Assembly (NCBI RefSeq): GCF_001746415.1
Contig: NZ_MEHJ01000001.1
Location: forward strand, 3,679,001-3,743,000
Direction of reading: 5' to 3'
From: Streptomyces agglomeratus
GTDB lineage: Bacteria; Actinomycetota; Actinomycetes; Streptomycetales; Streptomycetaceae
Length of the DNA stretch: 64,000 nucleotides
Part shown: positions 42,906 to 52,617 of the stretch, piece after piece
How positions within the stretch are numbered: position 1 is the first letter of the stretch
Layout: every line of letters begins with the position of its first letter
Program-made: the position numbers and the translations under genes
The notes under the pieces: generated by a model
Seen by the model: the letters and a program-made list of their open reading frames with translations, nothing else
What the model was told of the DNA's origin: nothing
Database searches by the model: none

Positions 42906-44441
42906 TCAGGTGCACTTCTTGCCGGGCTTCGGAGGCGTGCCCTCCAGGAGGTAGGTGTTGATCGCCGTGTCGATGCAGTCGCTGCCGCGGCCGTACGCGG
43001 TGTGGCCGTCGCCGTCGTACGTCAGTAGCGTGCCGGAGTCCAGCTGGCCGGCCAGGGACAGGGCCCACTTGTACGGGGTCGCCGGGTCGCGGGTGGTGCC
43101 GACCACGACGATGGGCGCGGCGCCCTTCGCCTCGATGCGGTGCGGGGCGCCGGTGGCCTTCGTCGGCCAGTAGCCGCAGTTCAGCGAGGCCCAGGCGAGG
43201 CCCTCGCCGAAGACCGGGGACGCCTTCTCGAAGTCCGGGAGCTGTGTGCGGACGTCGTCGGGGCCGGTGAAGGCCGGGGGGAGGTCCAGGCAGTTCACGG
43301 CGGCGTTCGCGTACATCAGGTTCTGGTAACTGCCGTCGTCGGAGCGCTCGTAGTACGTGTCGGCCAGCGCCAGCAGGGCCGCGCCGTCGCCGCCCATCGC
43401 GCGGGTGAGGCCGCCGCGCAGCTCCGTCCAGGCGGACTCGTCGTACATCGCCGCGATCACGCCGGTGGTCGCGAGGGACTCGCCGAGGCGGCGGCTCTGG
43501 CCGGTGCGGACGGGCTTGGCGTCGAGCTGGTCGAAGAATGCCTTGAGACGCTTGCCCGCCTGGTTCGGCGTACCGGTGCCCAGCGGGCAGTCCTTGCGCT
43601 TGACGCAGTCCGCGGCGAACGCCTGGAAGGCGGTTTCGAAGCCGGCCGTCTGGTCGCGGCTCATCTCGCGGGACGGCAGGGACGGGTCCATCGCGCCGTC
43701 GAGCACGAGACGGCCGGAGCGGCCGGGGAAGAGTTCGGCGTACGTCGCCCCCAGGAACGTGCCGTACGAGGCCCCGACGTAGCTCAGCTTCCTGTCGCCC
43801 AGCACCGCCCGCAGGATGTCCATGTCGCGGGCCGCCTCGACCGTCGAGACGTGCGGCAGGATCGCGGCCGAGCGCTTCTCGCAGCCGGCCGCGAAGCCCT
43901 TGAACGCGGTGACCAGCTTTCCGGTCTCGCCCCGGTCGTCGGGGGTCTGGTCGACCTGCGTGTACGCGTCCATCTCCTTGCCCGTCAGGCACTGCACGGG
44001 CTCGCTGCGGGACACCCCGCGCGGGTCGACCGCCACCATGTCGTAGCGCGCGCGGACCGGCGCCGGGTACCCGATCGCGGCGTACGCCTGGAGGTATCCG
44101 ACCGCGGAGCCGCCCGGACCGCCCGGATTGACCAGCAGGGAACCGAGACGCTTACCGGGGCCGGTGGCCTTCATCCGCGAAACGGCCAGCTTGATGTCGG
44201 CCCTCTCCGGCTTCTTGTAGTCGAGCGGGGCCTTCATCGTGGCGCACTGGAAGCCGGGGGCACCGCACTCGCGCCAGCTGAGCTTCTGCGCGTAGTACGT
44301 CTTGAGGGCGGCCGGGACCGCCGGCTGCGCCGCGGACGCCGAGGCACTTGGCGACGTACCTCCCGACGAGCAGCCGGAGATGAGCAGCCCGGCTGTCGCG
44401 AGGGCGGTGGCGGAGATCCGGATCAGGTGCCTGGTGTCCAT
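42906..44441 (-). CDS. Secreted lipoprotein alpha/beta-hydrolase, tripeptidyl aminopeptidase family
   Basis: Protein of 511 residues. A lipoprotein signal with lipobox LISGC (about Cys24) and a Ser/Ala linker precede an alpha/beta-hydrolase fold. The oxyanion region is NPGGPGGSAVG, the nucleophile elbow YVGASYGTFLG, the acid GTTRDPATPY and the catalytic His GDGHTAYG. This is the S33-type tripeptidyl aminopeptidase family of Streptomyces mycelium-associated proteinases, which trim peptides or secreted proteins outside the cell. ATG at 44441 is the start. It follows the DNA polymerase III delta' gene, a usual order in Streptomyces. Confidence 0.9.
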   Translation of the reverse strand: MDTRHLIRISATALATAGLLISGCSSGGTSPSASASAAQPAVPAALKTYYAQKLSWRECGAPGFQCATMKAPLDYKKPERADIKLAVSRMKATGPGKRLGSLLVNPGGPGGSAVGYLQAYAAIGYPAPVRARYDMVAVDPRGVSRSEPVQCLTGKEMDAYTQVDQTPDDRGETGKLVTAFKGFAAGCEKRSAAILPHVSTVEAARDMDILRAVLGDRKLSYVGASYGTFLGATYAELFPGRSGRLVLDGAMDPSLPSREMSRDQTAGFETAFQAFAADCVKRKDCPLGTGTPNQAGKRLKAFFDQLDAKPVRTGQSRRLGESLATTGVIAAMYDESAWTELRGGLTRAMGGDGAALLALADTYYERSDDGSYQNLMYANAAVNCLDLPPAFTGPDDVRTQLPDFEKASPVFGEGLAWASLNCGYWPTKATGAPHRIEAKGAAPIVVVGTTRDPATPYKWALSLAGQLDSGTLLTYDGDGHTAYGRGSDCIDTAINTYLLEGTPPKPGKKCT

Positions 44442-44592
44442 GCCCGGAGCGTAGTGCGGCGATGACGGATCGTGCGGAGACCGGCTCGTACGAGTGATCC
44501 GGTCAACCGTGACACCGAGGACCGGCCCCTCGGGTGAACCGGCGGACCGGCGCTCGCCGGCGGACGACCGGCCCGGCTGCTGAACGGCCCGT

Positions 44593-45807
44593 TCAGCCGG
44601 CGCGCAGGGCCACCGTCATGGCCTCCACCGCGAGCAGCGGTGCGACATTGCGGTCCAGGGCCTGCCGGCAGGCGATGATCGCCTCTATCCGGCGCAGGGT
44701 GCACTCGGGCGTCGAACTCTGCGCGATGCGGTCGAGGGAGTCCCGTACGTCCTCGTTGGCCAGGGCGACCCGGGAGCCGAGCTGGAGAGCGAGTACGTCG
44801 CGGTAGAAGCCGGTGAGGTCGGTGAGCGCGAGGTCGAGGCTGTCGCGCTGGGTACGGGTCGAGCGGCGCTTCTGGCGGTCGGCCAGCTCCTTCATCGCGC
44901 CCGCCGTGCCGCGCGGCATCCGGCCGCCGGACGCCGCCCCGAGGGCCGCCTTCAGGTCGTCCGTCTCCTTGACGTCGATCTCCTCGGCGACCTGCTTGGC
45001 GTCCTCGCCGGCCGCGTCGACCAGCTCCTGGGCCGCCTTGAGGCAGCCACCGATGTCCGCCACGCGCAGCGGCAGCTTGAGGACGACGGCGCGGCGAGCC
45101 CGCGCACGCTCGTCGGTGGCGAGCCGGCGGGCCCGGCCGATGTGGCCCTGCGTGGCGCGGGCGGCGGTCGCCGCGGTCGCGGGGTCGATTCCGTCGCGCC
45201 GTACGAGCACGTCGGCGACGGCCTCGACGGAAGGGGTGCTGAGGGTGAGGTGGCGGCAGCGCGAACGGATGGTCGGGAGCACGTCCTCCAGCGACGGCGC
45301 GCACAGCAGCCAGACCGTGCGGGGAGCGGGCTCCTCGATGGCCTTCAGCAGTACGTTGCCCGCGCCTTCGGTGAGGCGGTCGGCGTCCTCCAGGACGATG
45401 ACCTGCCAGCGCCCGCCCGCCGGGGAGAGCTGGGCCCGCCGGACGAGCTCGCGGGTGTCCTTGACGCCGATGGAGAGCTGGTCGGTACGGACGATCTCCA
45501 CATCGGCGTGCGTGCCGACCAGACTCGTATGACAACCGTCACAGAACCCGCAGCCGGGAGCTCCGCCGAGGGCCCGGTCCGGGCTGACGCACTGCAACGC
45601 GGCGGCGAACGCCCGGGCGGCGGTGGACCTTCCGGACCCCGGCGGCCCGGTGAAGAGCCAGGCGTGGGTCATCTTGGAGGCGGCGGGGGCGAGCGTGGCC
45701 CCGGACCGGTCCGCGACCGCGGTCACGAGCGCGTCGGCGTCCCGGGCGGCGGCGGCCAGCTGTGCCTGAACCCGCCCCTGCCCGACCAGGTCGTCCCATA
45801 CGGCCAT
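44593..45807 (-). CDS. holB: DNA polymerase III subunit delta'
   Basis: Protein of 404 residues, AAA+ clamp-loader subunit. The ATP-site-like loop is GPPGSGRST (54-62) with Arg for Lys, consistent with a delta' that does not hydrolyse ATP. Zinc ligands Cys73, Cys86, Cys89 and Cys92 fit the clamp-loader zinc module. VIVLEDADRLTEGAGNVLLKAIEEP contains the DExx/SRC-type region, and RSRCRHLTLS is the SRC motif. ATG at 45807 follows GGCGG. It helps load the beta clamp in replication. Upstream is tmk, with 443 bases between. Confidence 0.92.
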   Translation of the reverse strand: MAVWDDLVGQGRVQAQLAAAARDADALVTAVADRSGATLAPAASKMTHAWLFTGPPGSGRSTAARAFAAALQCVSPDRALGGAPGCGFCDGCHTSLVGTHADVEIVRTDQLSIGVKDTRELVRRAQLSPAGGRWQVIVLEDADRLTEGAGNVLLKAIEEPAPRTVWLLCAPSLEDVLPTIRSRCRHLTLSTPSVEAVADVLVRRDGIDPATAATAARATQGHIGRARRLATDERARARRAVVLKLPLRVADIGGCLKAAQELVDAAGEDAKQVAEEIDVKETDDLKAALGAASGGRMPRGTAGAMKELADRQKRRSTRTQRDSLDLALTDLTGFYRDVLALQLGSRVALANEDVRDSLDRIAQSSTPECTLRRIEAIIACRQALDRNVAPLLAVEAMTVALRAG

Positions 45808-45865
45808 GGTGCTACCGCCTTCACCGTGCGCTTGCGCTGCGTAGGTCTGCGTTCCCACGTCGCAT

Positions 45866-45919
45866 GTTGCTTGTGCTGCTTGCGTTGCTTGTATTGCTTG
45901 TGCTGCTTGCGCTGCTTGT
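45866..45919. repeat. Six 9-bp tandem repeats upstream of holB
   Basis: Alternating units GTTGCTTGT and GCTGCTTGC (with one ATTGCTTGT) repeat without gaps, lying 59-112 bases before the holB start. The stretch is less GC-rich than the surroundings. Confidence 0.9.
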
Positions 45920-46194
45920 GTTCTTGAACCCTTGGCTCCCGACCGTCCCCATTGTGGTCGACCCCACTGACATTCCCGACCCGTGGCCCACAGCCGCCCG
46001 GTGAACCGGGTGACCTGAGGTGCCGGTCGGGGCCGGGGTGCCTCCCCAGGTCCATCAGCCCGTCGGGTGGGGGAACAAGCCCCTCCGGGCCGAGCGGCCC
46101 GGCCGCACTCCCGTGCCCCGCGCCGCCCAGGTGGTGGCGAGCCGGGGCCATGCCGCCCCGTCACCGCCCGCCGCGCTGCGGCCGGTACCGAGCC

Positions 46195-46230
46195 GGGCCG
46201 GGGCCGGAGCGTTCGCTCCGGCCCCGGCCC
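46195..46230 (-). terminator. tmk terminator
   Basis: GGGCCGGGGCCGGAGC (46195-46210) pairs perfectly over 16 bp with 46215-46230 around GTTC. It lies 20 bases past the tmk stop in the tmk direction. Confidence 0.85.
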
Positions 46231-46250
46231 TCCCCAGGCACCGTCTTTGC

Positions 46251-49200
46251 CTACCGGCGTCCGCCCCGGCCCCGCCTGCCGTCGGCCTCGCCGTTGGTGT
46301 CGTCCGCGTCGCGGCCGCCCAGCAGCTCGTCCGCCAGCGACGGGAGATCGTCGAGCGGTGTCTCCTCCGCCCAGTCGGACCGCCGGCGTGCCGCTCGCGC
46401 GTTCTGGCCCGAGGTGGAGTGCGCGGCTTCCGGGTCCAGCCACGGCAGCTCGCGCGTACGGTCGTTGCCGCCGTCGCCCGCCTGACCCGCGTCACCCGAC
46501 TCGGTCCGCTCGTCCCGGAAGAAGCCCGGCGGCACCCGGTCCGACGGCTCGTCCCGTACGGGCGGCAGCACAGCCGTCTCCTCCGCAGGAGCCACGCCCC
46601 GCTCGGCGTCCCGTACCGGCCGCAGCACAGCCGTCTCCTCCGCAGGAGCCACGTCCCGCTCGGCGTCCCGCACCGGCCGCAGCACGGTCGTGTCGTCGCC
46701 CGCCGCGGCCCCCGTCCCCGCGTCCCGCACCCGCGGCATCACCGTCGTCTCGTCCGCGGGACGTTCCGGAGCCGGCGGCTCCTCCTTGCGCATGTCGATA
46801 CGCGGCCTCTCCACCGTCTGCGTCACCTCGTCCGGACGCACGACCGGCGTGGGCACAGTGAGATCGGCGTCGGAGGCCGGGGCCCGGTCCGGGGCCGGCT
46901 CGGGCTCCGCCGCAGCCGCGGCCGCCGAAGCCGCCGCCGATGCGGCCGCCGCCGACTCCGCGAGCCTGCGCGCCTCCTCCGCCCGCAGCAGCGCCTCCTC
47001 GGCCCTGCGCTGCTTCTCGCGGCGGCGTTCCTCCGCCTCCGCCCGCAGCCGGGCCTCCTCGGCGGCCTGCCTGCGCAGCCGTTCCTGCTCGGCGGCCCGG
47101 GCCTTCTCCTCGGCCTCGCGGCGCTGCCGCTCCTCCTCCGCGAGTCGGCGCGCCTCCTCGGCCCGGCGACGAGCCTCCTCCGCCTGCCGTTCGGCCTCGC
47201 GCTGCCGCGCCTCCTCGATCTCGCGGCGCTTGCGCTCCTCCTCCTCGGCGCGGAGCTTCGCGAGCTGTTCCTGCCGCTCGCGTTCCAGCCGCTCCTCCTC
47301 GGCCTTGCGCGCGGCCTCCTCCTCGGCCTTGCGCCGCGCCTCCTCCTCGGCGGCCTTCCGCGCCTCCTCCCGCGCCTTGATCTCGGCGTCGGAGAGGGGC
47401 AGCATCCGGTCCAGCCGGTGGCGTACGACCGTGGTGACCGATTCCGGGTCCTGACCGGCGTCCACCACCAGGTAGCGCCCGGGATCGGCGGCCGCCAGCG
47501 TCAGGAAGCCGTGCCGCACGCGCGCGTGGAACTCCGGCGGCTCGGACTCCAGCCGGTCCGGCGCCTCCGTGAACCGCTCGCGCGCGGTCTCCGGCGAGAC
47601 GTCGAGCAGAACCGTCAAATGCGGTACGAGCCCGTCCGTCGCCCAGCGCGAGATGCGGGCGATCTCCGTCGGCGAGAGGTCGCGCCCGGCGCCCTGGTAG
47701 GCCACGGACGAGTCGACGTACCGGTCGGTGATGACGACAGCGCCGCGTTCCAGCGCCGGACGTACGACGGAGTCGACGTGCTCAGCGCGGTCGGCGGCGT
47801 ACAGCAGCGCCTCGGCTCGGTTCGACAGCCCCGCGCTCGACACGTCCAGCAGGATCGAACGCAGCCGCTTGCCGATCGGTGTGGCGCCCGGCTCGCGGGT
47901 GACGACGACCTCGTGGCCCTTGTTGCGGATCCACTCGGCGAGCGCTTCGACCTGGGTCGACTTGCCCGCGCCGTCGCCGCCCTCCATCGCGATGAAGAAG
48001 CCGGTCGCGGCGGGCGCCTGGTCGGGCTCACCGCCCCGCAGCGCCTCGCGCAGGTCGCGGCGCAGCGGGACGCCCTGGCGGTCGTCCGCCTTGGCGAGTA
48101 CGAGCGCGGCCAGCGGCAGCAGCAGCGCGCCGACCAGCATCAGCGTGAAGGCCGCGCCGCCGTGGGCGAACACGAAGCTGCCGTTGGCCAGGCGGTGCGG
48201 CCCGATCGCCGCGGCGAGCACCGGGGCCACGACCGCGCCGAGGGCCAGGTAGACCCGTACGACGGCGTGGAGGTGCTCCGTGGTGCGCGCCCGCCGGTAG
48301 TCCTCGGTCTCCTGGTCGAGCAGCGTGTGCCCGGTGTTGGCGGCGACCCCCGCCGAGATACCGGCGAGGAGAGTGATCATGATGACGGTCGCCGTGTCGG
48401 GCACCAGGCCCATGGCAAGCAGCGCGACGCCGGTGACGGCGATCGCGAGCGACAGCAGGCGCCGCCGCGACAGCGTGGGCAGCACCTTCTGCGCGCCGCG
48501 GATGCCGATCACCGTTCCGCCCGTCAGGGTGAGGAACAGCAGCGCGAAGGTGACGGGGCCGCCGCCGAGGTCCTTCGCGTGCAGGACGGCGACGGCCGCC
48601 GCGGCGGCGATCGCACCGGCGACCGAGGCGCAGGCCACGACGAGCAGCCGGATCGCGCCCGTACGTCCCTTGTCGACGCCCGAACCCGTCTTCGGACGGC
48701 GCAGGCCCTCCAGCGGGGAGCGCGCGCGGGGCGTCTGGCTGCCGGGCAGCTCCAGGAAGTACAGGGTGGACACGGAGGCGGCGAAGAGACCGGCGGCTAC
48801 GTACGACCCGAGGGCCGCCTGATGCTGCGAGAACCAGTCGATGCCGGAGCCGAGCAGATTGCCGACCAGTGTCGCTCCCAGCAGCACGGCGGCAGCCGCG
48901 GGCAGGGCGACGAAGCTCGTACGCAGCGAAAGCCGGCGCAGCGCGTCCAGGTGGTCGGGCAGCGGCCGGACGGTGGCGCCCTCCGGGGGCGGCGCGGGCA
49001 GCAGCGCGGGGGCGGCGCCCTCCTTGGCGACCGTCCAGAAGCGCTCGGCGACACCCGCGACGAAGACGGTGATCAGGAGTACGGCCTGGGCCTTGTCCGG
49101 AATCCAGTCGATCCACAGCGGTGCGACGACGAGGAGGGCCAGCCTCAGCCCGTCGGCGCCGATCATTGTCCAGCGGCGGTCGAGGGGCCCCGATGGCCCG

Positions 49201-49520
49201 GTCAGTGTGGAAACCGGTCCCAGGAGCAGGGCTCCGAAGATGAAGGTGGCAAGGATCCGAGCCCCGAGGACGGCGGCGACCGCGAAGGCCGCACCGCGAT
49301 AACCACCGCCGAACGACCCTTCCGAGATCGCCACCTGAAGCGACAGCAACAGCAACACGAGAAGGGCGAGGGCGTCGCCGGTATTGCCGACGAGCTGTGC
49401 GCTCCACAACCGCTTGAGCGGGGGAATGCGCAGCAGGGCTCGTACGGCTCGCTCGCGTGAGTCTGCGGCTAGTGCGTCGGAGGTGGGGCTCACGACCGTT
49501 GGCTGCTCGGCTCGCGTCAT
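46251..49520 (-). CDS. tmk: MFS transporter-like / thymidylate kinase fusion
   Basis: Protein of 1089 residues in three parts. Residues 25-490 hold about twelve hydrophobic segments of an MFS-type transporter. Residues 508-700 are dTMP kinase: P-loop GGDGAGKST (514-522), TREPGATPIG and DRYVDSSVAYQGAGR. Residues 707-855 form a Glu/Arg/Ala-rich coiled coil, followed by a disordered acidic tail with repeats of ETAVLRPVRDAER type. The kinase makes dTDP for DNA synthesis. The membrane fusion is known in Streptomyces but its purpose is not clear. It is downstream of topA, with a separate terminator. Confidence 0.9.
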   Translation of the reverse strand: MTRAEQPTVVSPTSDALAADSRERAVRALLRIPPLKRLWSAQLVGNTGDALALLVLLLLSLQVAISEGSFGGGYRGAAFAVAAVLGARILATFIFGALLLGPVSTLTGPSGPLDRRWTMIGADGLRLALLVVAPLWIDWIPDKAQAVLLITVFVAGVAERFWTVAKEGAAPALLPAPPPEGATVRPLPDHLDALRRLSLRTSFVALPAAAAVLLGATLVGNLLGSGIDWFSQHQAALGSYVAAGLFAASVSTLYFLELPGSQTPRARSPLEGLRRPKTGSGVDKGRTGAIRLLVVACASVAGAIAAAAAVAVLHAKDLGGGPVTFALLFLTLTGGTVIGIRGAQKVLPTLSRRRLLSLAIAVTGVALLAMGLVPDTATVIMITLLAGISAGVAANTGHTLLDQETEDYRRARTTEHLHAVVRVYLALGAVVAPVLAAAIGPHRLANGSFVFAHGGAAFTLMLVGALLLPLAALVLAKADDRQGVPLRRDLREALRGGEPDQAPAATGFFIAMEGGDGAGKSTQVEALAEWIRNKGHEVVVTREPGATPIGKRLRSILLDVSSAGLSNRAEALLYAADRAEHVDSVVRPALERGAVVITDRYVDSSVAYQGAGRDLSPTEIARISRWATDGLVPHLTVLLDVSPETARERFTEAPDRLESEPPEFHARVRHGFLTLAAADPGRYLVVDAGQDPESVTTVVRHRLDRMLPLSDAEIKAREEARKAAEEEARRKAEEEAARKAEEERLERERQEQLAKLRAEEEERKRREIEEARQREAERQAEEARRRAEEARRLAEEERQRREAEEKARAAEQERLRRQAAEEARLRAEAEERRREKQRRAEEALLRAEEARRLAESAAAASAAASAAAAAAEPEPAPDRAPASDADLTVPTPVVRPDEVTQTVERPRIDMRKEEPPAPERPADETTVMPRVRDAGTGAAAGDDTTVLRPVRDAERDVAPAEETAVLRPVRDAERGVAPAEETAVLPPVRDEPSDRVPPGFFRDERTESGDAGQAGDGGNDRTRELPWLDPEAAHSTSGQNARAARRRSDWAEETPLDDLPSLADELLGGRDADDTNGEADGRRGRGGRR

Positions 49521-49608
49521 CCGCCCAGCCTATCCGGACCCCGCCGGTCCCTGGAGGCCCCGCCCGAACAAACGTCTGCTCACAGGCCCTCCGACCCCTC
49601 ACACGGGA

Positions 49609-49641
49609 ACAGCCCCGGCACCGAAAGGGCGCCGGGGCTGT
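49609..49641 (-). terminator. topA terminator
   Basis: ACAGCCCCGGC (49609-49619) pairs with GCCGGGGCTGT (49631-49641) around an 11-nt loop, about 80 bases past the topA stop. Confidence 0.75.
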
Positions 49642-49650
49642 GAACCTTCT

Positions 49651-49702
49651 GTGACCACTCGTGGTGACCACGAGCCGTGACCACTAGCGGTCACCACTAG
49701 CC
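49651..49702. repeat. 26-bp repeat with internal dyads after topA
   Basis: Two units (49651-49676 and 49677-49702) with GTGACCACT-N-G start and internal GGTGACCAC or GGTCACCAC dyads lie between the topA stop and its hairpin, followed by a partial third unit. Confidence 0.8.
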
Positions 49703-49719
49703 GTGACCGCTCGCTGTGC

Positions 49720-52617
49720 CTACTCCTCGGAAGCCGACGCCGACGCGTTGGAGGCCGTCGCCTTCTTGGCCGGAGCCTTCTTCGCGGCGGTCTTCTTCGG
49801 GGCCGCGGCGGTGGTCGTCTTCGCCGTGGCCGTCTTCTTGGCAGCCGTCTTCTTCGCCGCGGCGGTCTTGGCCGTCGTCGTCTTCTTGGCGGCCGTCTTC
49901 TTCGCCGGGGCCTTCTTGGCCGGAGCCTTCTTGGCGGTCTTCTTCTTCGCCGGGCCCTTGGCGCGCTTCTCCGCGAGGAGCTCATAACCCCGCTCCGGGG
50001 TGATGTCCTCCACGCTGTCGTCGGTCCGCAGCGTCGCGTTCGTCTCGCCGTCCGTGACGTACGGGCCGAAGCGCCCGTCCTTCACGACCACCGGACGCTC
50101 GCTGACCGGGTCGGTACCCAGCTCCTTGAGCGGCGGCTTGGCGGCCGCCCGGCCCCGCTGCTTGGGCTGGGCGTAGATCGCCAGCGCCTCTTCGAGCGTG
50201 ATCGAGAAGAGTTGGTCCTCGGTCTCCAGCGAGCGCGAGTCCGTGCCCTTCTTGAGGTACGGGCCGTACCGGCCGTTCTGCGCGGTGATCTCGACGCCCT
50301 CGGCGTCCGTACCCACGACGCGCGGCAGCGACATCAGCTTCAGCGCGTCCGCCAGCGTCACCGTGTCCAGTGACATGGACTTGAAGAGCGAGGCCGTGCG
50401 CGGCTTGACCGCGTTCTTGCCGGTCTTCGGAGTGCCCTCGGGAAGGATCTCCGTGACGTACGGGCCGTACCGGCCGTCCTTCGCCACGATCTGGCGGCCC
50501 GTCTCCGGGTCGGCGCCCAGCTCGAAGTCGCCGCTCGGCTTGGCCAGCAGCTCCTCGGCGTACTCGACGGTCAGCTCGTCCGGCGCCATGTCGTCCGGCA
50601 CGTCGGCGCGCTGATGGTTCTCGCTGTCCTTCTCGCCGCGCTCGATGTACGGGCCGTAGCGGCCCACCCGCAGCACGATGCCGTCGCCGACCGGGAACGA
50701 CGAGATCTCACGGGCGTCGATCGCACCGAGGTCGGTGACGAGCTCCTTGAGACCGCCGAGGTGGTCGCCGTCGCCGTTGCCCGCGTCCGCCGCGCCGCCC
50801 GGTGCGACACCGGCGTCGGCGTCGCCCTCACCGAAGTAGAAGCGCCGCAGCCACGGCACGGCCTGCGCCTCGCCGCGCGCGATGCGGTCGAGGTCGTCCT
50901 CCATCTTGGCGGTGAAGTCGTAGTCGACGAGCCGGCCGAAGTGCTTCTCCAGCAGGTTGACCACGGCGAAGCTCAGGAAGGACGGCACGAGCGCCGTGCC
51001 CTTCTTGAAGACGTACCCGCGGTCGAGGATCGTGCCGATGATCGACGCGTACGTCGACGGTCGGCCGATCTCGCGCTCTTCGAGCTCCTTGACCAGCGAC
51101 GCCTCGGTGTAGCGGGCCGGCGGCTTCGTCGCGTGCCCGTCGACCGAGATCTCCTCGGAGGTGAGCGCGTCGCCCTGGGCGACCTGCGGCAGCCGGCGCT
51201 CGCGGTCGTCGAGCTCGGCGTTCGGGTCGTCGGCGCCTTCGACGTACGCCTTCATGAAGCCGTGGAAGGTGATCGTCTTGCCGGAGGCGGAGAACTCGGC
51301 GTCGCGGCCGTCGCTCGCCCGGCCGCCGATCTTCACCGTCACGCTGTTTCCGACGGCGTCCTTCATCTGGGAAGCGACGGTGCGCTTCCAGATCAGCTCG
51401 TACAGCCGGAACTGGTCGCCGCTCAGGCCCGTCTCGGCGGGGGTGCGGAAACGGTCGCCGGAGGGGCGGATCGCCTCGTGCGCCTCCTGGGCGTTCTTGA
51501 CCTTGCCGGCGTACGTGCGGGGCTTGTCCGGCAGGTAGTCGGCGCCGTACAGCTGCGTCACCTGGGCGCGGGCCGCCTGGACCGCGGTGTCGGACAGCGT
51601 CGTGGAGTCCGTACGCATGTAGGTGATGAAGCCGTTCTCGTACAGCTTCTGGGCGACCTGCATCGTGGACTTCGCGCCGAAGCCCAGCTTGCGCGATGCC
51701 TCCTGCTGGAGGGTCGTCGTACGGAACGGGGCGTACGGCGAGCGGCGGTACGGCTTCGACTCGACCGAGCGGACGGCGAACGGCGAGTCGGCGAGGGCGT
51801 CGGCCAGGGCGCGGGCGTTGGCCTCGTCGAGGTGAAGGACATCACTCTTGAGTTGTCCCACGGAGCTGAAGTCGCGGCCCTGGGCGATACGCCTGCCGTC
51901 GACCGTCGTCAGGCGGGCGACCAGAGAGGACGGGTCGGAGGCGTCACCGGTGCGTCCCGTGGAGAACGTACCGGTCAGGTCCCAGTACTCAGCAGAACGA
52001 AAAGCGATGCGCTCGCGTTCCCGGGCGACGACGAGACGTGTGGCGACGGACTGGACACGGCCGGCGGACAGCCGGGGCATGACCTTCTTCCACAGGACCG
52101 GCGAGACCTCGTAGCCGTAGAGACGGTCGAGGATGCGGCGGGTCTCCTGCGCGTCGACCATGGGCTTGTTGAGGTCGCGCGGGTTGGACACGGCCTCGCG
52201 GATCGCGTCCTTGGTGATCTCGTGGAAGACCATCCGGTGGACCGGGACCTTGGGCTTCAGGACTTCCAGGAGGTGCCACGCGATGGCTTCGCCCTCGCGG
52301 TCCTCATCGGTGGCGAGGAAGAGTTCGTCGGACTCCGCGAGGAGGTCCTTCAACTTCCTGACCTGGGACTTCTTGTCGGCATTGACGACGTAGATCGGCT
52401 GGAAGTCGTTCTGTACGTCGACGCCGAGGCGGCGCACCTCGCCCGTGTACTTGTCGGGCACCTCGGCGGCGCCGTTCGGGAGGTCGCGGATGTGCCCGAC
52501 GCTCGCCTCGACGACATAACCAGGGCCGAGGTAGCCCTTGATCGTCTTCGCCTTGGCGGGCGACTCGACGATGACGAGTCGGCGGCCGCCGTGTGCGGTC
52601 TCGCTGGTCGGGGACAA
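49720..52617 (-). CDS. topA: DNA topoisomerase I
   Basis: Protein of 965 residues, type IA topoisomerase relaxing negative supercoils. The Toprim region LVIVESPAKAKTIKGYLG is at the N-terminus, and catalytic Tyr333 lies in GFITYMRTDSTTLS. After the core come several ARYGPY-type C-terminal repeats (for example GRYGPYIERGEKD) and a Lys/Ala-rich tail (KKTAKKAPAKK series) that replaces zinc fingers in actinobacteria. TTG at 52617 (LSPTSETAHGG) is preferred with GGAGAG upstream; an upstream GTG-type reading passes through low-likelihood sequence. Confidence 0.95.
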   Translation of the reverse strand: MSPTSETAHGGRRLVIVESPAKAKTIKGYLGPGYVVEASVGHIRDLPNGAAEVPDKYTGEVRRLGVDVQNDFQPIYVVNADKKSQVRKLKDLLAESDELFLATDEDREGEAIAWHLLEVLKPKVPVHRMVFHEITKDAIREAVSNPRDLNKPMVDAQETRRILDRLYGYEVSPVLWKKVMPRLSAGRVQSVATRLVVARERERIAFRSAEYWDLTGTFSTGRTGDASDPSSLVARLTTVDGRRIAQGRDFSSVGQLKSDVLHLDEANARALADALADSPFAVRSVESKPYRRSPYAPFRTTTLQQEASRKLGFGAKSTMQVAQKLYENGFITYMRTDSTTLSDTAVQAARAQVTQLYGADYLPDKPRTYAGKVKNAQEAHEAIRPSGDRFRTPAETGLSGDQFRLYELIWKRTVASQMKDAVGNSVTVKIGGRASDGRDAEFSASGKTITFHGFMKAYVEGADDPNAELDDRERRLPQVAQGDALTSEEISVDGHATKPPARYTEASLVKELEEREIGRPSTYASIIGTILDRGYVFKKGTALVPSFLSFAVVNLLEKHFGRLVDYDFTAKMEDDLDRIARGEAQAVPWLRRFYFGEGDADAGVAPGGAADAGNGDGDHLGGLKELVTDLGAIDAREISSFPVGDGIVLRVGRYGPYIERGEKDSENHQRADVPDDMAPDELTVEYAEELLAKPSGDFELGADPETGRQIVAKDGRYGPYVTEILPEGTPKTGKNAVKPRTASLFKSMSLDTVTLADALKLMSLPRVVGTDAEGVEITAQNGRYGPYLKKGTDSRSLETEDQLFSITLEEALAIYAQPKQRGRAAAKPPLKELGTDPVSERPVVVKDGRFGPYVTDGETNATLRTDDSVEDITPERGYELLAEKRAKGPAKKKTAKKAPAKKAPAKKTAAKKTTTAKTAAAKKTAAKKTATAKTTTAAAPKKTAAKKAPAKKATASNASASASEE

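Larger units (their letters stand above)
45808..46250. other. Non-coding gap with low-complexity repeats and tmk terminator
   Basis: The 443-bp gap between holB and tmk holds six 9-bp repeats (45866-45919) and a strong hairpin at 46195-46230. Open frames across it are Ala/Gln- or Leu-rich repeat translations and look non-coding. No promoter can be assigned with confidence. Confidence 0.6.

Noticed and set aside
45762..46004. Leucine-rich plus-strand frame (LLVLLALLVLLV) as a possible small membrane protein
   Set aside because: It is the translation of the 9-bp repeats and is antisense to holB in part; no ribosome binding site or conservation can be argued.
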